Source: Lysobacterales bacterium | GTDB lineage: Bacteria > Pseudomonadota > Gammaproteobacteria > Xanthomonadales > Marinicellaceae | Assembly: GCA_020442635.1 (NCBI GenBank) | Contig: JAGRJR010000003.1 | Location: forward strand, 1-64,000 | Length of the DNA: 64,000 nt | Direction: 5' to 3' | In this document: in pieces, positions 35,510 to 44,917 of the stretch | Numbering within the stretch: position 1 is the first letter of the stretch | Layout of the letters: each line of letters begins with the position of its first letter | Notes under the pieces: generated by a model | The model's input: the letters and a program-made list of their open reading frames with translations, nothing else | What the model was told of the DNA's origin: nothing | Databases searched by the model: none | Program-made: the position numbers and the translations under genes

Positions 35510-37342
35510 TCAAGCCTCCTGTTGGTTCATTGGGTTGTTTTGATGCAAATTTCCCTGTATTTCATTGACCAAAAATTCTGCAGTGATTGGCATACCATCG
35601 ATATTCAGAATTTCGATGAATTTGGCCGGATTTGCGCCCAATTCATTAACTAGCAAAGTCTTCATCTGTGCGTCTCTGTTTTGTTCAATCACAAAAATTT
35701 GCTGATGTGATGCGACAAATGCGGCCACCTCTTGACCAAATGGAAATGCCTTGATTCGCATGGCATCAATCGCTTGAGTGATTCTTAGTTTATCCAAGGC
35801 TTCCTGGCTGGAGTAATCACTGGTGCCATAATATATCACTCCTACCGAACTTTCATTGCCAGAGATTTCAGCAGGTGGTACGATTTTTTTCGCCGTATCC
35901 CATTTAACTAACAAACGTTGCATGCCTCTGGCATACACTTGTCCATCTTCGGTATAAGCCGCATATTCATCATGTGAGGATCCACGAGTAAAATAAGCCC
36001 CTTTTTCCGGATGGGTTCCCGGAATGGTTCGATAAGGTATGCCATCTCCATCGACATCCAGATAACGTCCCCAGCGCTCAGTTAAGTCGTTCAATTGTTG
36101 TTTATTCAGCACTTTACCACGATCATAAACTTTCGCATCATCCCATTGTATGGGGTCACACTGATGAACATTCATACCTAAATCGAGGTCACTCATCAAA
36201 ATTACAGGTGTTTGTAAACGTTCTGCCAAATCGAAACCTACAACCGTCATTTGAAAACATTCAGTTGGATTTGCCGGGAATAGCAGCACGTTTTTGGTAT
36301 CTCCATGAGAAGCATAAGCGGCTGAAATCAAGTCAGATTGTTGCGTTCTAGTCGGCATACCTGTACTCGGGCCGGTTCTTTGAATATCCATTAACATCAC
36401 TGGAATTTCAGAAAAATAGGCCAACCCCAAAAATTCGCTCATCAAGGACACGCCAGGTCCTGAAGTCGCCGTAAAGGCTCTGGCACCATTCCAACTGGCC
36501 CCAATCACAATACCAATGGCTGCCAGCTCGTCTTCTGCTTGAACAATGGCAAACTTGTTTTTACCAGTCTCTTTATCAATCCGATAGGCTTTACAAAATT
36601 TTTCAAAGGCTTCAACCACAGAGGTTGAAGGCGTAATAGGATACCAGCCAGCAACGGTAGCACCGGCAAAAACTGCACCCAATCCGGCTGCGGCATTGCC
36701 TTCCATCAAAATTTGATCACCACACAAGTCACGACGATGAATGTTCAAGCCGCAAACATCCTCATGGTTTTCTCTGGCATAATTAAATCCCAACATCAAT
36801 GCCTGAATATTGGGCTCAATGAGTTTGGCTTTTTTGGCAAACTGAGATTTAATGGAATCTTCAAAGACAGAAAAATCCATATCAAATAAATAAGCCAATG
36901 CCCCCACATAAATGATGTTTTTAAAAATCTGCCTTTGCCTGGGATCAGTGTATTGCGCGTTACAAATTTCGGTCAACGGAATGCCTATTTCAATGATGTC
37001 ATCCCGTTTGAAAGTTTCCGGCAACCGTTTTGAGCTGTCATAAAAAAAGTAGCCACCAGGTAACAACTCATTATAATCGCGAGCCATGGTTTGACCATTG
37101 ACTGCTACAATGAAATCATAACCACCACGACGCCCCAAGTAGCCTTGTTCGTTGATTCTTACCTCAAACCAGGTTGGCAACCCCTGAATATTAGAAGGAA
37201 AAATATTTTTGGCGGAAACCGGGACACCCAGTCGGAACACGGCTTTGCTGAACAAATTATTGGCTGAGGCTGAACCTGAGCCGTTGACATTGGCAAAGCG
37301 AATAACAAAATCATTGGTTGCTTTTATGGTATTCATCATCAC
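35510..37342 (-). CDS. korA: 2-oxoacid:ferredoxin oxidoreductase fused gamma-alpha subunit
   Basis: A 610-residue fused subunit. Residues to about 190 form the gamma domain (VIRFANVNGSGSASANNLFSKAV at the N-terminus). The alpha (pyrimidine-binding) domain starts near 215 with LMEGNAAAGLGAVFAGATVAGWYPITPSTSVVEAF, followed by AFTATSGPGVSLMSEFLGLAYFSEIP and PTRTQQSDL. This architecture is typical of aerobic and facultative bacterial KorA proteins. It overlaps the upstream flavoprotein gene by 4 bp and is followed by korB. Confidence 0.92.
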   Translation of the reverse strand: MMMNTIKATNDFVIRFANVNGSGSASANNLFSKAVFRLGVPVSAKNIFPSNIQGLPTWFEVRINEQGYLGRRGGYDFIVAVNGQTMARDYNELLPGGYFFYDSSKRLPETFKRDDIIEIGIPLTEICNAQYTDPRQRQIFKNIIYVGALAYLFDMDFSVFEDSIKSQFAKKAKLIEPNIQALMLGFNYARENHEDVCGLNIHRRDLCGDQILMEGNAAAGLGAVFAGATVAGWYPITPSTSVVEAFEKFCKAYRIDKETGKNKFAIVQAEDELAAIGIVIGASWNGARAFTATSGPGVSLMSEFLGLAYFSEIPVMLMDIQRTGPSTGMPTRTQQSDLISAAYASHGDTKNVLLFPANPTECFQMTVVGFDLAERLQTPVILMSDLDLGMNVHQCDPIQWDDAKVYDRGKVLNKQQLNDLTERWGRYLDVDGDGIPYRTIPGTHPEKGAYFTRGSSHDEYAAYTEDGQVYARGMQRLLVKWDTAKKIVPPAEISGNESSVGVIYYGTSDYSSQEALDKLRITQAIDAMRIKAFPFGQEVAAFVASHQQIFVIEQNRDAQMKTLLVNELGANPAKFIEILNIDGMPITAEFLVNEIQGNLHQNNPMNQQEA

Positions 37343-39114
37343 CGCCCCGCTTTGGCTTCATTAAGTAAAAATTTCTGCATATCCCAGGCTCCAGTTGGAC
37401 AACGCTCGGCACACAAACCACAATGCAAACAGACATTTTCGTCTTTGACCATCACCCTTTTGGTTTTGAGCTCTGCCGAAACATACAGGTCTTGTTCCTG
37501 GTTGGTGGCTTTAACCTTGAGTTTATTGCGCAATCTATCTTCATCTGCTTCGTTGTCAGTGAAATTAATGCAATCAACTGGACAAATGTCCTCACAGGCA
37601 TCACATTCGATGCAACGATCTTTATCAAACACGGTTTGCACATCACAGTTTAAACAGCGCATGGCTTCATCGTAACCTTGCCCCAAATTGAAACCTTTTT
37701 CCACTTCAAGTTTACGATCAGCCAAAGCTTTCTGTTTATCTTCCAAAGCCACTATATGGCGATCATCATCCGATACATGGGCATCATAAAGCCAGTCATG
37801 AAAACCCATTTTCTGACTAATTAAGGTCACATCTGGTGTAGGTCTTTCTGTTGTTGGCTCACCTTGACAATATTTGTGAATGGAGATGGCCGCTTGATGA
37901 CCATGAGCCACCGCAGTAATCACATTTTCAGGTCCCCAGGCCGCATCACCACCAACGAACACATTGGGCAAAGAGGTCTGAAAGGTCAACTTATCGACTT
38001 CAGGCATGTCCCAATCATTGAATTCAATCCCTAAATCACGTTCAATCCAAGGAAAAGCATTCAACTGACCTAACGCCATCAAGACATCATCACAGGCCAT
38101 AAAAACTTCTTCACCAGTCGGCACCAAAGTACGGCGTCCATTGTCATCATAAACCGGTTCAACCAATTCAAACAACATACCTGTTAAACGACCATTTTCA
38201 GTAACAAAGGCTTTGGGATTATGGTTTTCATACATAGGAATGTCTTCATGCTCAGCATCTTCTATTTCCCAAGGCGAGGCTTTCATCTCGGCCTTGGGGC
38301 TGCGCACCACCACTCTGACATCTTCACCACCCAGTCGTTTGGCTGTTCGGCAACAATCCATTGCCGTGTTTCCACCACCGAGTACTAAAACTTTTTTACC
38401 AATTCTATTAATATGCTCAAAAGCAACGCTGGCCAGCCAGTCAATACCGATGTGGATATTGGCATCACCTTCCTGGCGACCAGTTAATTGGGGCAAATCG
38501 CGTCCTCGCGGCGCTCCGGTTCCCACAAACACCGCATCATAATCCTTAGCCAACATGTCTTTCATGCTGGTCACTTCCTGATTAAAATGTGTCATCACAC
38601 CCATATCGAGGATGTAATTAACTTCTTCATCCAGTACCGCTTCAGGCAGACGAAACGAAGGAATTTGACTGCGCATAAAACCACCGCCTTTGCGTTGGTC
38701 ATCGTATAAATCCACTACATAACCCAAAGGCATCAAGTCTCTGGCCACAGTCAAGGAAGCAGGGCCCGCACCTATCAATGCAATTTTTTTACCGTTTTTT
38801 TGCTCAGGTATGGCGGGTAAACGGTGTCTGATATCGTTTTTGTTATCAGCTGCCACCCGTTTCAACCGACAAATGGCCACAGGTTCTTCCTCCACCCTAC
38901 CACGACGACAGGCCGGTTCACATGGACGATCACAAGTTCTTCCCAAAACACCCGGAAACACATTAGACTGCCAGTTAATCATGTAAGCATCATCATACTT
39001 ACCAGCGGCTATCAAACGTATGTATTCAGGAACAGGAGTATGTGCCGGACAGGCATATTGACAATCCACCACTTTATGAAAGTATTGTGGATCAGAGATG
39101 TCGGTTGGTTTCAT
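37339..39114 (-). CDS. GltD-like NAD(P)H-dependent flavoprotein with 4Fe-4S domains
   Basis: A 591-residue oxidoreductase related to the glutamate synthase small subunit. The N-terminal domain has Fe-S cysteines (VDCQYACPAHTPVPEYIRL, GRTCDRPCEPACRRG). Two dinucleotide-binding motifs follow (IALIGAGPASLTVARDL for FAD; VLVLGGGNTAMDCCRTA for NAD(P)H) and the FAD-closing GGDAAWGPENVITAVAHGH. The C-terminal part has two [4Fe-4S] motifs, CIECDACEDICPVDC and CLHCGLCAERCPTGA. With korAB directly downstream (4-bp overlap), it most likely passes electrons between ferredoxin-level carriers and NAD(P). It could act as a Kor-associated electron-transfer subunit. Confidence 0.88.
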   Translation of the reverse strand: MKPTDISDPQYFHKVVDCQYACPAHTPVPEYIRLIAAGKYDDAYMINWQSNVFPGVLGRTCDRPCEPACRRGRVEEEPVAICRLKRVAADNKNDIRHRLPAIPEQKNGKKIALIGAGPASLTVARDLMPLGYVVDLYDDQRKGGGFMRSQIPSFRLPEAVLDEEVNYILDMGVMTHFNQEVTSMKDMLAKDYDAVFVGTGAPRGRDLPQLTGRQEGDANIHIGIDWLASVAFEHINRIGKKVLVLGGGNTAMDCCRTAKRLGGEDVRVVVRSPKAEMKASPWEIEDAEHEDIPMYENHNPKAFVTENGRLTGMLFELVEPVYDDNGRRTLVPTGEEVFMACDDVLMALGQLNAFPWIERDLGIEFNDWDMPEVDKLTFQTSLPNVFVGGDAAWGPENVITAVAHGHQAAISIHKYCQGEPTTERPTPDVTLISQKMGFHDWLYDAHVSDDDRHIVALEDKQKALADRKLEVEKGFNLGQGYDEAMRCLNCDVQTVFDKDRCIECDACEDICPVDCINFTDNEADEDRLRNKLKVKATNQEQDLYVSAELKTKRVMVKDENVCLHCGLCAERCPTGAWDMQKFLLNEAKAGR

Positions 39115-39137
39115 TTATAATCTTACCTCTTTGGGCA

Positions 39138-39614
39138 TTATTTGCCGTTTTTTTCTGCCTTATTGTTGACTGTTTTCCACAATTGCTGACGATAGCCTTT
39201 TTCAATCAAAAAAATCAACCATTTATTTAAAAAACAGTTCTGACTGTATCGCAAGTTTGCCTGGTTACTGATGTCAACCCGACCACCCATCTGTCGATAC
39301 TGTTTTTCAAATTCATTGGAATAAACCAGTTCAGCCAATTGTGCATCGTGATAGATACGAATGACCAGTGCATCTGAGACCACCTCATCAAACACCATAC
39401 ACATAGAAATTTCAGTGGTGAATTTAAATCGTTCTCTGACCTTGACTTGCAAAAAGGTTTTATCATCAATGGTGGCATGATAAAAATTACCAGACCTGAA
39501 GGCCGGCAGCAAATAGGACAGCAATTTGAAATTATATTCATGTAATTGCGTCAGGCTAATGTTATGCCGATGAATGAACTGTCTGTGGGTTAAGTACTGT
39601 TCCGTTAAAATCAT
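39138..39614 (-). CDS. DUF1249 (YqiB-like) protein
   Basis: A 158-residue cytoplasmic protein. LHEYNFKLLSYLLPAF, a central TEISMCMVFDEV...VIRIYHDAQLAELV stretch and a C-terminal NKWLIFLIEKGY fit the DUF1249 family (E. coli YqiB). The function is not established. Its ATG shares one base with the ppsR stop (TAATG), so it is translated with ppsR. The tail is basic and low in complexity (NNKAEKNGK). Confidence 0.75.
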   Translation of the reverse strand: MILTEQYLTHRQFIHRHNISLTQLHEYNFKLLSYLLPAFRSGNFYHATIDDKTFLQVKVRERFKFTTEISMCMVFDEVVSDALVIRIYHDAQLAELVYSNEFEKQYRQMGGRVDISNQANLRYSQNCFLNKWLIFLIEKGYRQQLWKTVNNKAEKNGK

Positions 39615-40435
39615 TAATACAATCTTTTGTTTAAATCCAAAGCAATTAATATCTTACCTGAAATTTCTTCAATTGAGGTCAATGTCGTGTTCAAAAAAGA
39701 GATTTGGTTGCGATGAAACATCACTTCAGCATCGCTAACCTCCATCTGACATTTACGCAACTCGGCATAACGCGAATTAGGCCGACGTTCACTACGAATT
39801 TGTGAAAGTCGAAAAGGATCAATAGTCAAACCAAACAACTTGTCTTTATATTGCATCACTTCTGCTGGTAACTGCATGCGGTCCAAATCTTCATCTGTGA
39901 TGGGATAATTAGCGGCCTTCAAACCATAATGAAGCGCTAAATACAAACACGTCGGTGTTTTACCTGATCTTGACACTCCAAGCAATATCAAATCCGCTTT
40001 TTCCAGATTTAGATTCATACCATCATCGTGTGATAAGGCAAAATTTGTCGCCTCAATTCTTTTGTTATAGGCATAACTGTCGGACATACCATGCGCCCGA
40101 CCCACTACAGGTTTCGCTTTGATTTGCAAATTCCTTTCAATTCTTCTGAGTAAGCGATTAAAAGGATCCAGTTTTAAACCGCCTGCTGAGTGAATGATTT
40201 TTCGCAATTCAATATCAACGACCGTGTTAATGACCAGAGGTTGATAATCCGAAGGTGTGTCTTTGATGATTTTTGCTGCCATCTGTGCAGTTTCAACATC
40301 ATTAATAAACGCCAATCGCTTCTCAATAAATTCAATGTCATCAAATTGCGTAATTAAACTACGTCCCACCGTCTCAGCAGTAATCGCTGTCCCGTCTGAC
40401 ACATAAAAAATCGCACATTTTTTCTTTTTTATCAT
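39614..40435 (-). CDS. ppsR: PEP synthetase regulatory kinase/pyrophosphorylase PpsR
   Basis: PpsR inactivates PEP synthase by ADP-dependent threonine phosphorylation and reactivates it by phosphate-dependent removal. ATG 40435 (MIKKKKCAIFYVSDGTAITAE) is chosen because AGAGGA sits just upstream; the longer frame starts at 40453. The 273-residue protein has the family N-terminus YVSDGTAITAETVGRSLI and the P-loop GVSRSGKTPTCLYLA. ppsR is usually immediately divergent from ppsA; here ppsA is 8.4 kb away at 48825, on the far side of an accessory block. Confidence 0.93.
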   Translation of the reverse strand: MIKKKKCAIFYVSDGTAITAETVGRSLITQFDDIEFIEKRLAFINDVETAQMAAKIIKDTPSDYQPLVINTVVDIELRKIIHSAGGLKLDPFNRLLRRIERNLQIKAKPVVGRAHGMSDSYAYNKRIEATNFALSHDDGMNLNLEKADLILLGVSRSGKTPTCLYLALHYGLKAANYPITDEDLDRMQLPAEVMQYKDKLFGLTIDPFRLSQIRSERRPNSRYAELRKCQMEVSDAEVMFHRNQISFLNTTLTSIEEISGKILIALDLNKRLY

Positions 40436-40584
40436 CCAGTCCTCTAGCCACATTGAAAATGTGTCTTATATGATAACTCAATGAAGAGTAATCCCAAAAA
40501 AATACCACAACATCATGAAAAAGTATATTTTGTGTATAGTTACTCAGAAATAAAACAACCAATAAGATAAAATTCATCATTTGC

Positions 40585-41148
40585 ATGTCAGCATTGGGTG
40601 TGATGGAAAATCTTTCAGCAACAGCAGTCTTGTTGGATCAAGCAAAAAAAGGTGATCAAGAAGCTGCTGCAACTTTGATGAAAATATTTGACCCCATATT
40701 ACGACAATGGGCTCATGGTCGGCTGCCACAATATATGCGTAGCTTGTACGAAACTGCTGATGTGGTGCAAGAAACTTTGTTGGTTGGATTCAATAAAATT
40801 GACCAGTTTGAATCACAATATGCAGGTTCTTTTCTGGTGTATTTAAGGGTGATTCTGGCCAACCGCATCAAAAAACTCATCAGCACTCGCCCTCCGGAAA
40901 GTGAATTGAATGTAACCAAAGCACTTGAACACAGCACTTTGCATCACAGTGCTCACTTGGATTCCATGTTGGCTTACGAGGAAGCTTTGAGCAAAATCAG
41001 TCAAGATGAAAAAGAAGCGGTGGTGATGCGGGTTGAATTTGGCTTCAGTTTCAAAGAAATTGCTGCTTTACTGGGCAAGCCATCGGCCAATGCCGCCAGA
41101 ATGTATGTCAGCCGATGTTTACTTAAACTGGCCGAGGTTATGTCATGA
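40585..41148 (+). CDS. ECF-type sigma factor paired with a Ser/Thr kinase
   Basis: A 187-residue sigma-70-family protein with only sigma-2 and sigma-4 domains. Region 2.2 reads ETADVVQETLLVGFNKIDQF, where many ECF proteins have DAEDLVQETF. Region 4 is a clear helix-turn-helix (SQDEKEAVVMRVEFGFSFKEIAALLGKPSANAARM). The start may be ATG 40585 or ATG 40603 (MENLSATAV). It overlaps the kinase gene by 4 bp. No anti-sigma gene is adjacent. Such ECF/kinase pairs (ECF43 type) include EcfP/PknT in Vibrio, where phosphorylation of a threonine in region 2.2 activates the sigma factor; T57 is a candidate here. Confidence 0.88.
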   Translation: MSALGVMENLSATAVLLDQAKKGDQEAAATLMKIFDPILRQWAHGRLPQYMRSLYETADVVQETLLVGFNKIDQFESQYAGSFLVYLRVILANRIKKLISTRPPESELNVTKALEHSTLHHSAHLDSMLAYEEALSKISQDEKEAVVMRVEFGFSFKEIAALLGKPSANAARMYVSRCLLKLAEVMS

Positions 41149-43553
41149 ATGACATGGAAAAACTGTTGTCTGAAGCCGAACAACTGGCATTAGGAGAAAC
41201 CGTTCAGCCCCATCATTTCATAGCCCAATCATCCCAGAAAATCAGTGACTCTTTCAGAAAAATTCAACGGGTAAAACTTGCCTTCCAGCACAACAGAAGT
41301 TTTACCGACATAGATTTGTCTGGTTCGGTTTGGGATCGACTTGAAGTAATCCAGTGTATTGGCAGTGGTGGCGTTGGTGCTGTTTACCAGGCCTTTGATC
41401 CAGTATTGGATCGACATGTGGCGCTGAAAATCCTGCACCCGTTCAGTAGCCATTACATCAGTCCGGAAAAATTTGTCGGAGAAGCCAAACGCATGGCTCA
41501 GGTCAGACACCCACACATCATGGCGGTGTATGGTGCTGGCTTCGATCAGGGCTTTGCCGGTTATTGGGGCGAGTTGCTTAAGGGCAAAAATCTGAGTGAA
41601 TATCTGACTAACCATCCAGAGATGACCATTGAAGACAAGCTGAATTTGGCGATTCAACTCGCTGAGGCGGTTGCTGCCGTTCACAACAAACAATTGGCTC
41701 ACGGTGACATCAAAAACCTCAATATCATGGTCGAAGATGAGCGCGGCGTGGTGCTGATGGACTTTGGCACCAGTGTGAAGCAGGACGGATCAGCAACCAC
41801 AAATTTGCAACCATTAACTCCATTGGCCATGGCGCCCGAACAGTTTCAAGGCGCCCAGCCTTCGCAAATGGCTGATGTGTTCTCGCTGGGAGTGGTCCTG
41901 TATTATTTATTCAACGAAAAATACCCCTTCCAAGCTGCAGATTTCGCCACCTTGAAAAGTTCGGTTTTATCAGAACAAGTAGAACCGTTTACCCTACCGT
42001 CTGTCTACGGTAAAAAAATCAGGTCTTTGATCATGGCCATGCTCACTCCTGATCCGCAACAAAGACCCGACATCCATCAAATTCATTCGTCGCTACAGGA
42101 AATCGAGCGCATCCCGGCCAACCGCAACAAAAAGCAAAAAATAGGTCTGGCCTTTTTGTTGCTGTTTTCCATCACAGCACTGAGTTGGTACAACACCTAC
42201 CAAACCGGATTGGCCAACCAAAAGCTGATCCAGAGCCAAAAGGAAACAGAAGCTGTGAATGAAATACTGAATGACATCATTCGTTCACCATCTTCCATTG
42301 AAATGGGTGAAAACATCTTGATGAAAGATGTGGTGTTGCAAAAAATCACAGAAGTCCAAAACAATGCGGTGTTATCAGATGCAGTGAGAAATCGAATTTA
42401 TTATTCATTCGCCCATAGCTTAGATAGCCTCGGTGAATACAGCAAGCAAGCTGAATTGTTGCAGGCCATCATCGACAATCCGAATTCAAAAAGTAGTTAT
42501 ACCATCAGTGCCTTGATCCGCATGGCGGACATTAAAATGGTACAAAACTCACTGGATGAAGCGGCACAATTACTGGCCCAAGCTGAGAAACATGCCACAA
42601 CAGTCCTGGATCAGCAAAAGCGCATAAAAATTCGGCTATATGATGCCTTCACCAGCCTCCATTTGAAACAGCAAGCTTTTGATTTGGCCAAACAGTACAA
42701 CCAAAGATCTATACAAATGTGGGAAAACGAAGTCATCAACTTCGATGCCTCAGTCACATTTCAACAACAGGGGCAAATTCTGATTGAACTGTCAGAATTC
42801 GAAGCAGCGATACCACCACTACAACGCTGTGTTGAAATTGCTGAATCATTCCGCGGAACCTCGAACTGGAATGCCATTGGTTGTCATTTGATGTTGTCCA
42901 GGGTGTATGCGACATTGGGTAAGTTCGACCAAGCCATTACCACATATGAAAGGATCTTACCCATTGCCAACCAATACCTGGGCAATGACAGTGTCCAGCT
43001 GTTTCAGGTCAGAATCAATTACGCCAGCGTTTTGAGTCACTCTGGGAAATTAGAACAATCCCTACAGGTTAATGAAGAAAACCTGGCAGATGCCATCAAA
43101 TACGACATGCCAATGGCCATTAGGTTATTCATCCAGAACAATTTGGCCAGTGGTTACATCAATTTTGGCCGTTATGAACAGGCGGAACAGGCCACCAAAG
43201 AGCTGATCCCGGCCTTGATTGAGCACTATTCTGCCACCCATGAAAGCACTTTTCAGGCACAAAGCAGTCTGGCTGAGATTTATCACAAGACTGGACGGCC
43301 TGAAGTGGCCATCGAGTTATTGCAGACGCAAATTCCCCTGGCTCTGGCCTCCATTGGTGACAATCATTTAGCCACTTTAGAAATGCAAGGTTCGTTGGCT
43401 TGGAGCTATCATTTAATCGGGCGAAATGACCTGGCCCAGCCTTTGATAGAGTCGGTGTTGGAACGCAAAACTCGAGTTTATGGAGCGGATCATCCGATCA
43501 CTCAGCAAGCCCAACAAAGACTGGCGAAGATTGCTCCGCTGAACACCCAATAG
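41145..43553 (+). CDS. Transmembrane Ser/Thr protein kinase with TPR sensor region
   Basis: An 802-residue Hanks-type kinase. The kinase domain covers about 63-320: glycine loop IGSGGVGAVY (72-81), lysine in VALKIL (K94), catalytic loop HGDIKNLN (D188, N193), DFG at 206-208 and APE at 230-232. HRD is replaced by HGD, so it is a non-RD kinase. One membrane helix follows at about 333-349 (IGLAFLLLFSITALSWY). The C-terminal 450 residues are TPR-like repeats (AEQLLQAII..., GQILIELSEFEAAIPPL, LSRVYATLGKFDQAITTYE). It overlaps the sigma factor gene (ATGA) and probably controls it. It ends 3 bp from the convergent propeller gene. Confidence 0.9.
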   Translation: MNDMEKLLSEAEQLALGETVQPHHFIAQSSQKISDSFRKIQRVKLAFQHNRSFTDIDLSGSVWDRLEVIQCIGSGGVGAVYQAFDPVLDRHVALKILHPFSSHYISPEKFVGEAKRMAQVRHPHIMAVYGAGFDQGFAGYWGELLKGKNLSEYLTNHPEMTIEDKLNLAIQLAEAVAAVHNKQLAHGDIKNLNIMVEDERGVVLMDFGTSVKQDGSATTNLQPLTPLAMAPEQFQGAQPSQMADVFSLGVVLYYLFNEKYPFQAADFATLKSSVLSEQVEPFTLPSVYGKKIRSLIMAMLTPDPQQRPDIHQIHSSLQEIERIPANRNKKQKIGLAFLLLFSITALSWYNTYQTGLANQKLIQSQKETEAVNEILNDIIRSPSSIEMGENILMKDVVLQKITEVQNNAVLSDAVRNRIYYSFAHSLDSLGEYSKQAELLQAIIDNPNSKSSYTISALIRMADIKMVQNSLDEAAQLLAQAEKHATTVLDQQKRIKIRLYDAFTSLHLKQQAFDLAKQYNQRSIQMWENEVINFDASVTFQQQGQILIELSEFEAAIPPLQRCVEIAESFRGTSNWNAIGCHLMLSRVYATLGKFDQAITTYERILPIANQYLGNDSVQLFQVRINYASVLSHSGKLEQSLQVNEENLADAIKYDMPMAIRLFIQNNLASGYINFGRYEQAEQATKELIPALIEHYSATHESTFQAQSSLAEIYHKTGRPEVAIELLQTQIPLALASIGDNHLATLEMQGSLAWSYHLIGRNDLAQPLIESVLERKTRVYGADHPITQQAQQRLAKIAPLNTQ

Positions 43554-43556
43554 CCA

Positions 43557-44867
43557 TCAAGGCCCATCAAAACCATCGTAAAAAATCAGATCAATTGCAT
43601 AAACATAAGCCGATCCAGACTGCGACCCGTTGTCATCATCACCGGGTACCCCGATCAGTACGTGGTCGGCGAAGACACTGACGGCTTGGCCAAAATTGTC
43701 AAAGGCGGTGACATCATGGGCCGCCAGTTTTTGTGATTCACCCCAAGTAATACCATGAAAATCATACACATAAACTGAACCAGCGTTGGTACCAATTTCA
43801 TCATCCAGGTGTGCCCCGATGATGGCGCGATCACCGGACAAACTCACCGAGCTGCCAAACTCTTTGAATGCCGCAGCATCCGAGGCCGTCAGTTTCTGCG
43901 TCTGTTGCCAGTTGTTCCCATTGAATTCAAACACATAAGCGGATCCTGAGCTTTCGCCGTTGTCATCATCCAGAGATGCCCCAATCAAGGCACGATCACC
44001 AAACAGACAAAGTGCTACGCCAAAAAGGTCAAAGGCTGCACCATCGACAGCCGTTAATTTTTGTTGTTCTGTCCAACTCGTACCATTCCAGTCAAATACG
44101 TATGCTGCACCAGAGTTACTGCCGTTGTCATTATCCTTGAAAGCACCAATCAAAGCGCGGTCGCCAAAGACACTGATTGAATAGCCAAAGTTATCACCAC
44201 CCAACCCATTGGTTGCCGTCAGCTTTTGAGTCTGGTTCCAGTTCATACCATCAAATTCAAATACATAAGACGATCCAGAATTGCTGCCATTGTCATCATC
44301 GAAAGGAGCCCCAATAATCAACCGATCAACGTCCAGGCTTAAGGAATGGCCAAACTCATCAAAAGCAGCCGCATCATTGGCGGTCAGTTTCTGTGTCTGA
44401 TGCCAACTCACACCGTCAAAATCAAATACATAGACTGAACCTGAGTCATCACCATTGTCATCATTCAAATGAGCCCCAATAACCACCCGATCACCAGACA
44501 GACTGACCGCCGATCCAAACTGATCAGAACTGGCACCATCCAAAGCCATTAATTTTTGTGTTTGACTCCAGTTCTGGCCATCAAAATCAAACACATAAGC
44601 CGAACCTGAGTTGGTGGCATTGTGATCATCCAAATAAGACCCAATGACAGCCCTGTTAGCACCAAGGCTGACGGACCAACCAAAGCCGTCATTGGTTAAG
44701 CCATCCAAGGGAGTTAACTTCAAGTTCTCAACCAGGGACCGTACAGCAGTCGATTGAGGGGCATCGTTTTCGAACTTCGTGGAGTGAGCTGAAGTTGTCC
44801 GGTCATCAACTGCCACTGTCAATAAATTAAAAAGCATTAACCATTCTAATAAGCCTGAGTGATTCAT
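43557..44867 (-). CDS. Seven-repeat FG-GAP-like beta-propeller protein
   Basis: A 436-residue protein. From about residue 50 it consists of seven repeats of 55 residues each, sharing the pattern KLTA-DGAAFD-FG-SVSLSGDRA-IGA--DDDNG--SGSAYVF-FDG--W-QTQ. This looks like an FG-GAP/integrin-type seven-bladed propeller; the DDDNG loops could bind calcium. ATG 44867 is chosen because GGAGG lies 8 nt upstream. The N-terminus (MNHSGLLEWLMLFNLLTVAV) is hydrophobic but lacks the usual basic residues, so the export route is unclear. The C-terminus ends DLIFYDGFDGP, a tail shared with the two neighbouring beta-helix proteins. It is last in a minus-strand trio. Confidence 0.85.
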   Translation of the reverse strand: MNHSGLLEWLMLFNLLTVAVDDRTTSAHSTKFENDAPQSTAVRSLVENLKLTPLDGLTNDGFGWSVSLGANRAVIGSYLDDHNATNSGSAYVFDFDGQNWSQTQKLMALDGASSDQFGSAVSLSGDRVVIGAHLNDDNGDDSGSVYVFDFDGVSWHQTQKLTANDAAAFDEFGHSLSLDVDRLIIGAPFDDDNGSNSGSSYVFEFDGMNWNQTQKLTATNGLGGDNFGYSISVFGDRALIGAFKDNDNGSNSGAAYVFDWNGTSWTEQQKLTAVDGAAFDLFGVALCLFGDRALIGASLDDDNGESSGSAYVFEFNGNNWQQTQKLTASDAAAFKEFGSSVSLSGDRAIIGAHLDDEIGTNAGSVYVYDFHGITWGESQKLAAHDVTAFDNFGQAVSVFADHVLIGVPGDDDNGSQSGSAYVYAIDLIFYDGFDGP

Positions 44868-44917
44868 GCTGTCATCCTCCAATCAATAAAATACATCAAC
44901 CCAATTAGCCCATACAG

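Noticed and set aside
43700-44720. 165-bp repeats considered as a non-coding tandem array
   Set aside because: They keep the reading frame and a propeller blade pattern; they are protein repeats.
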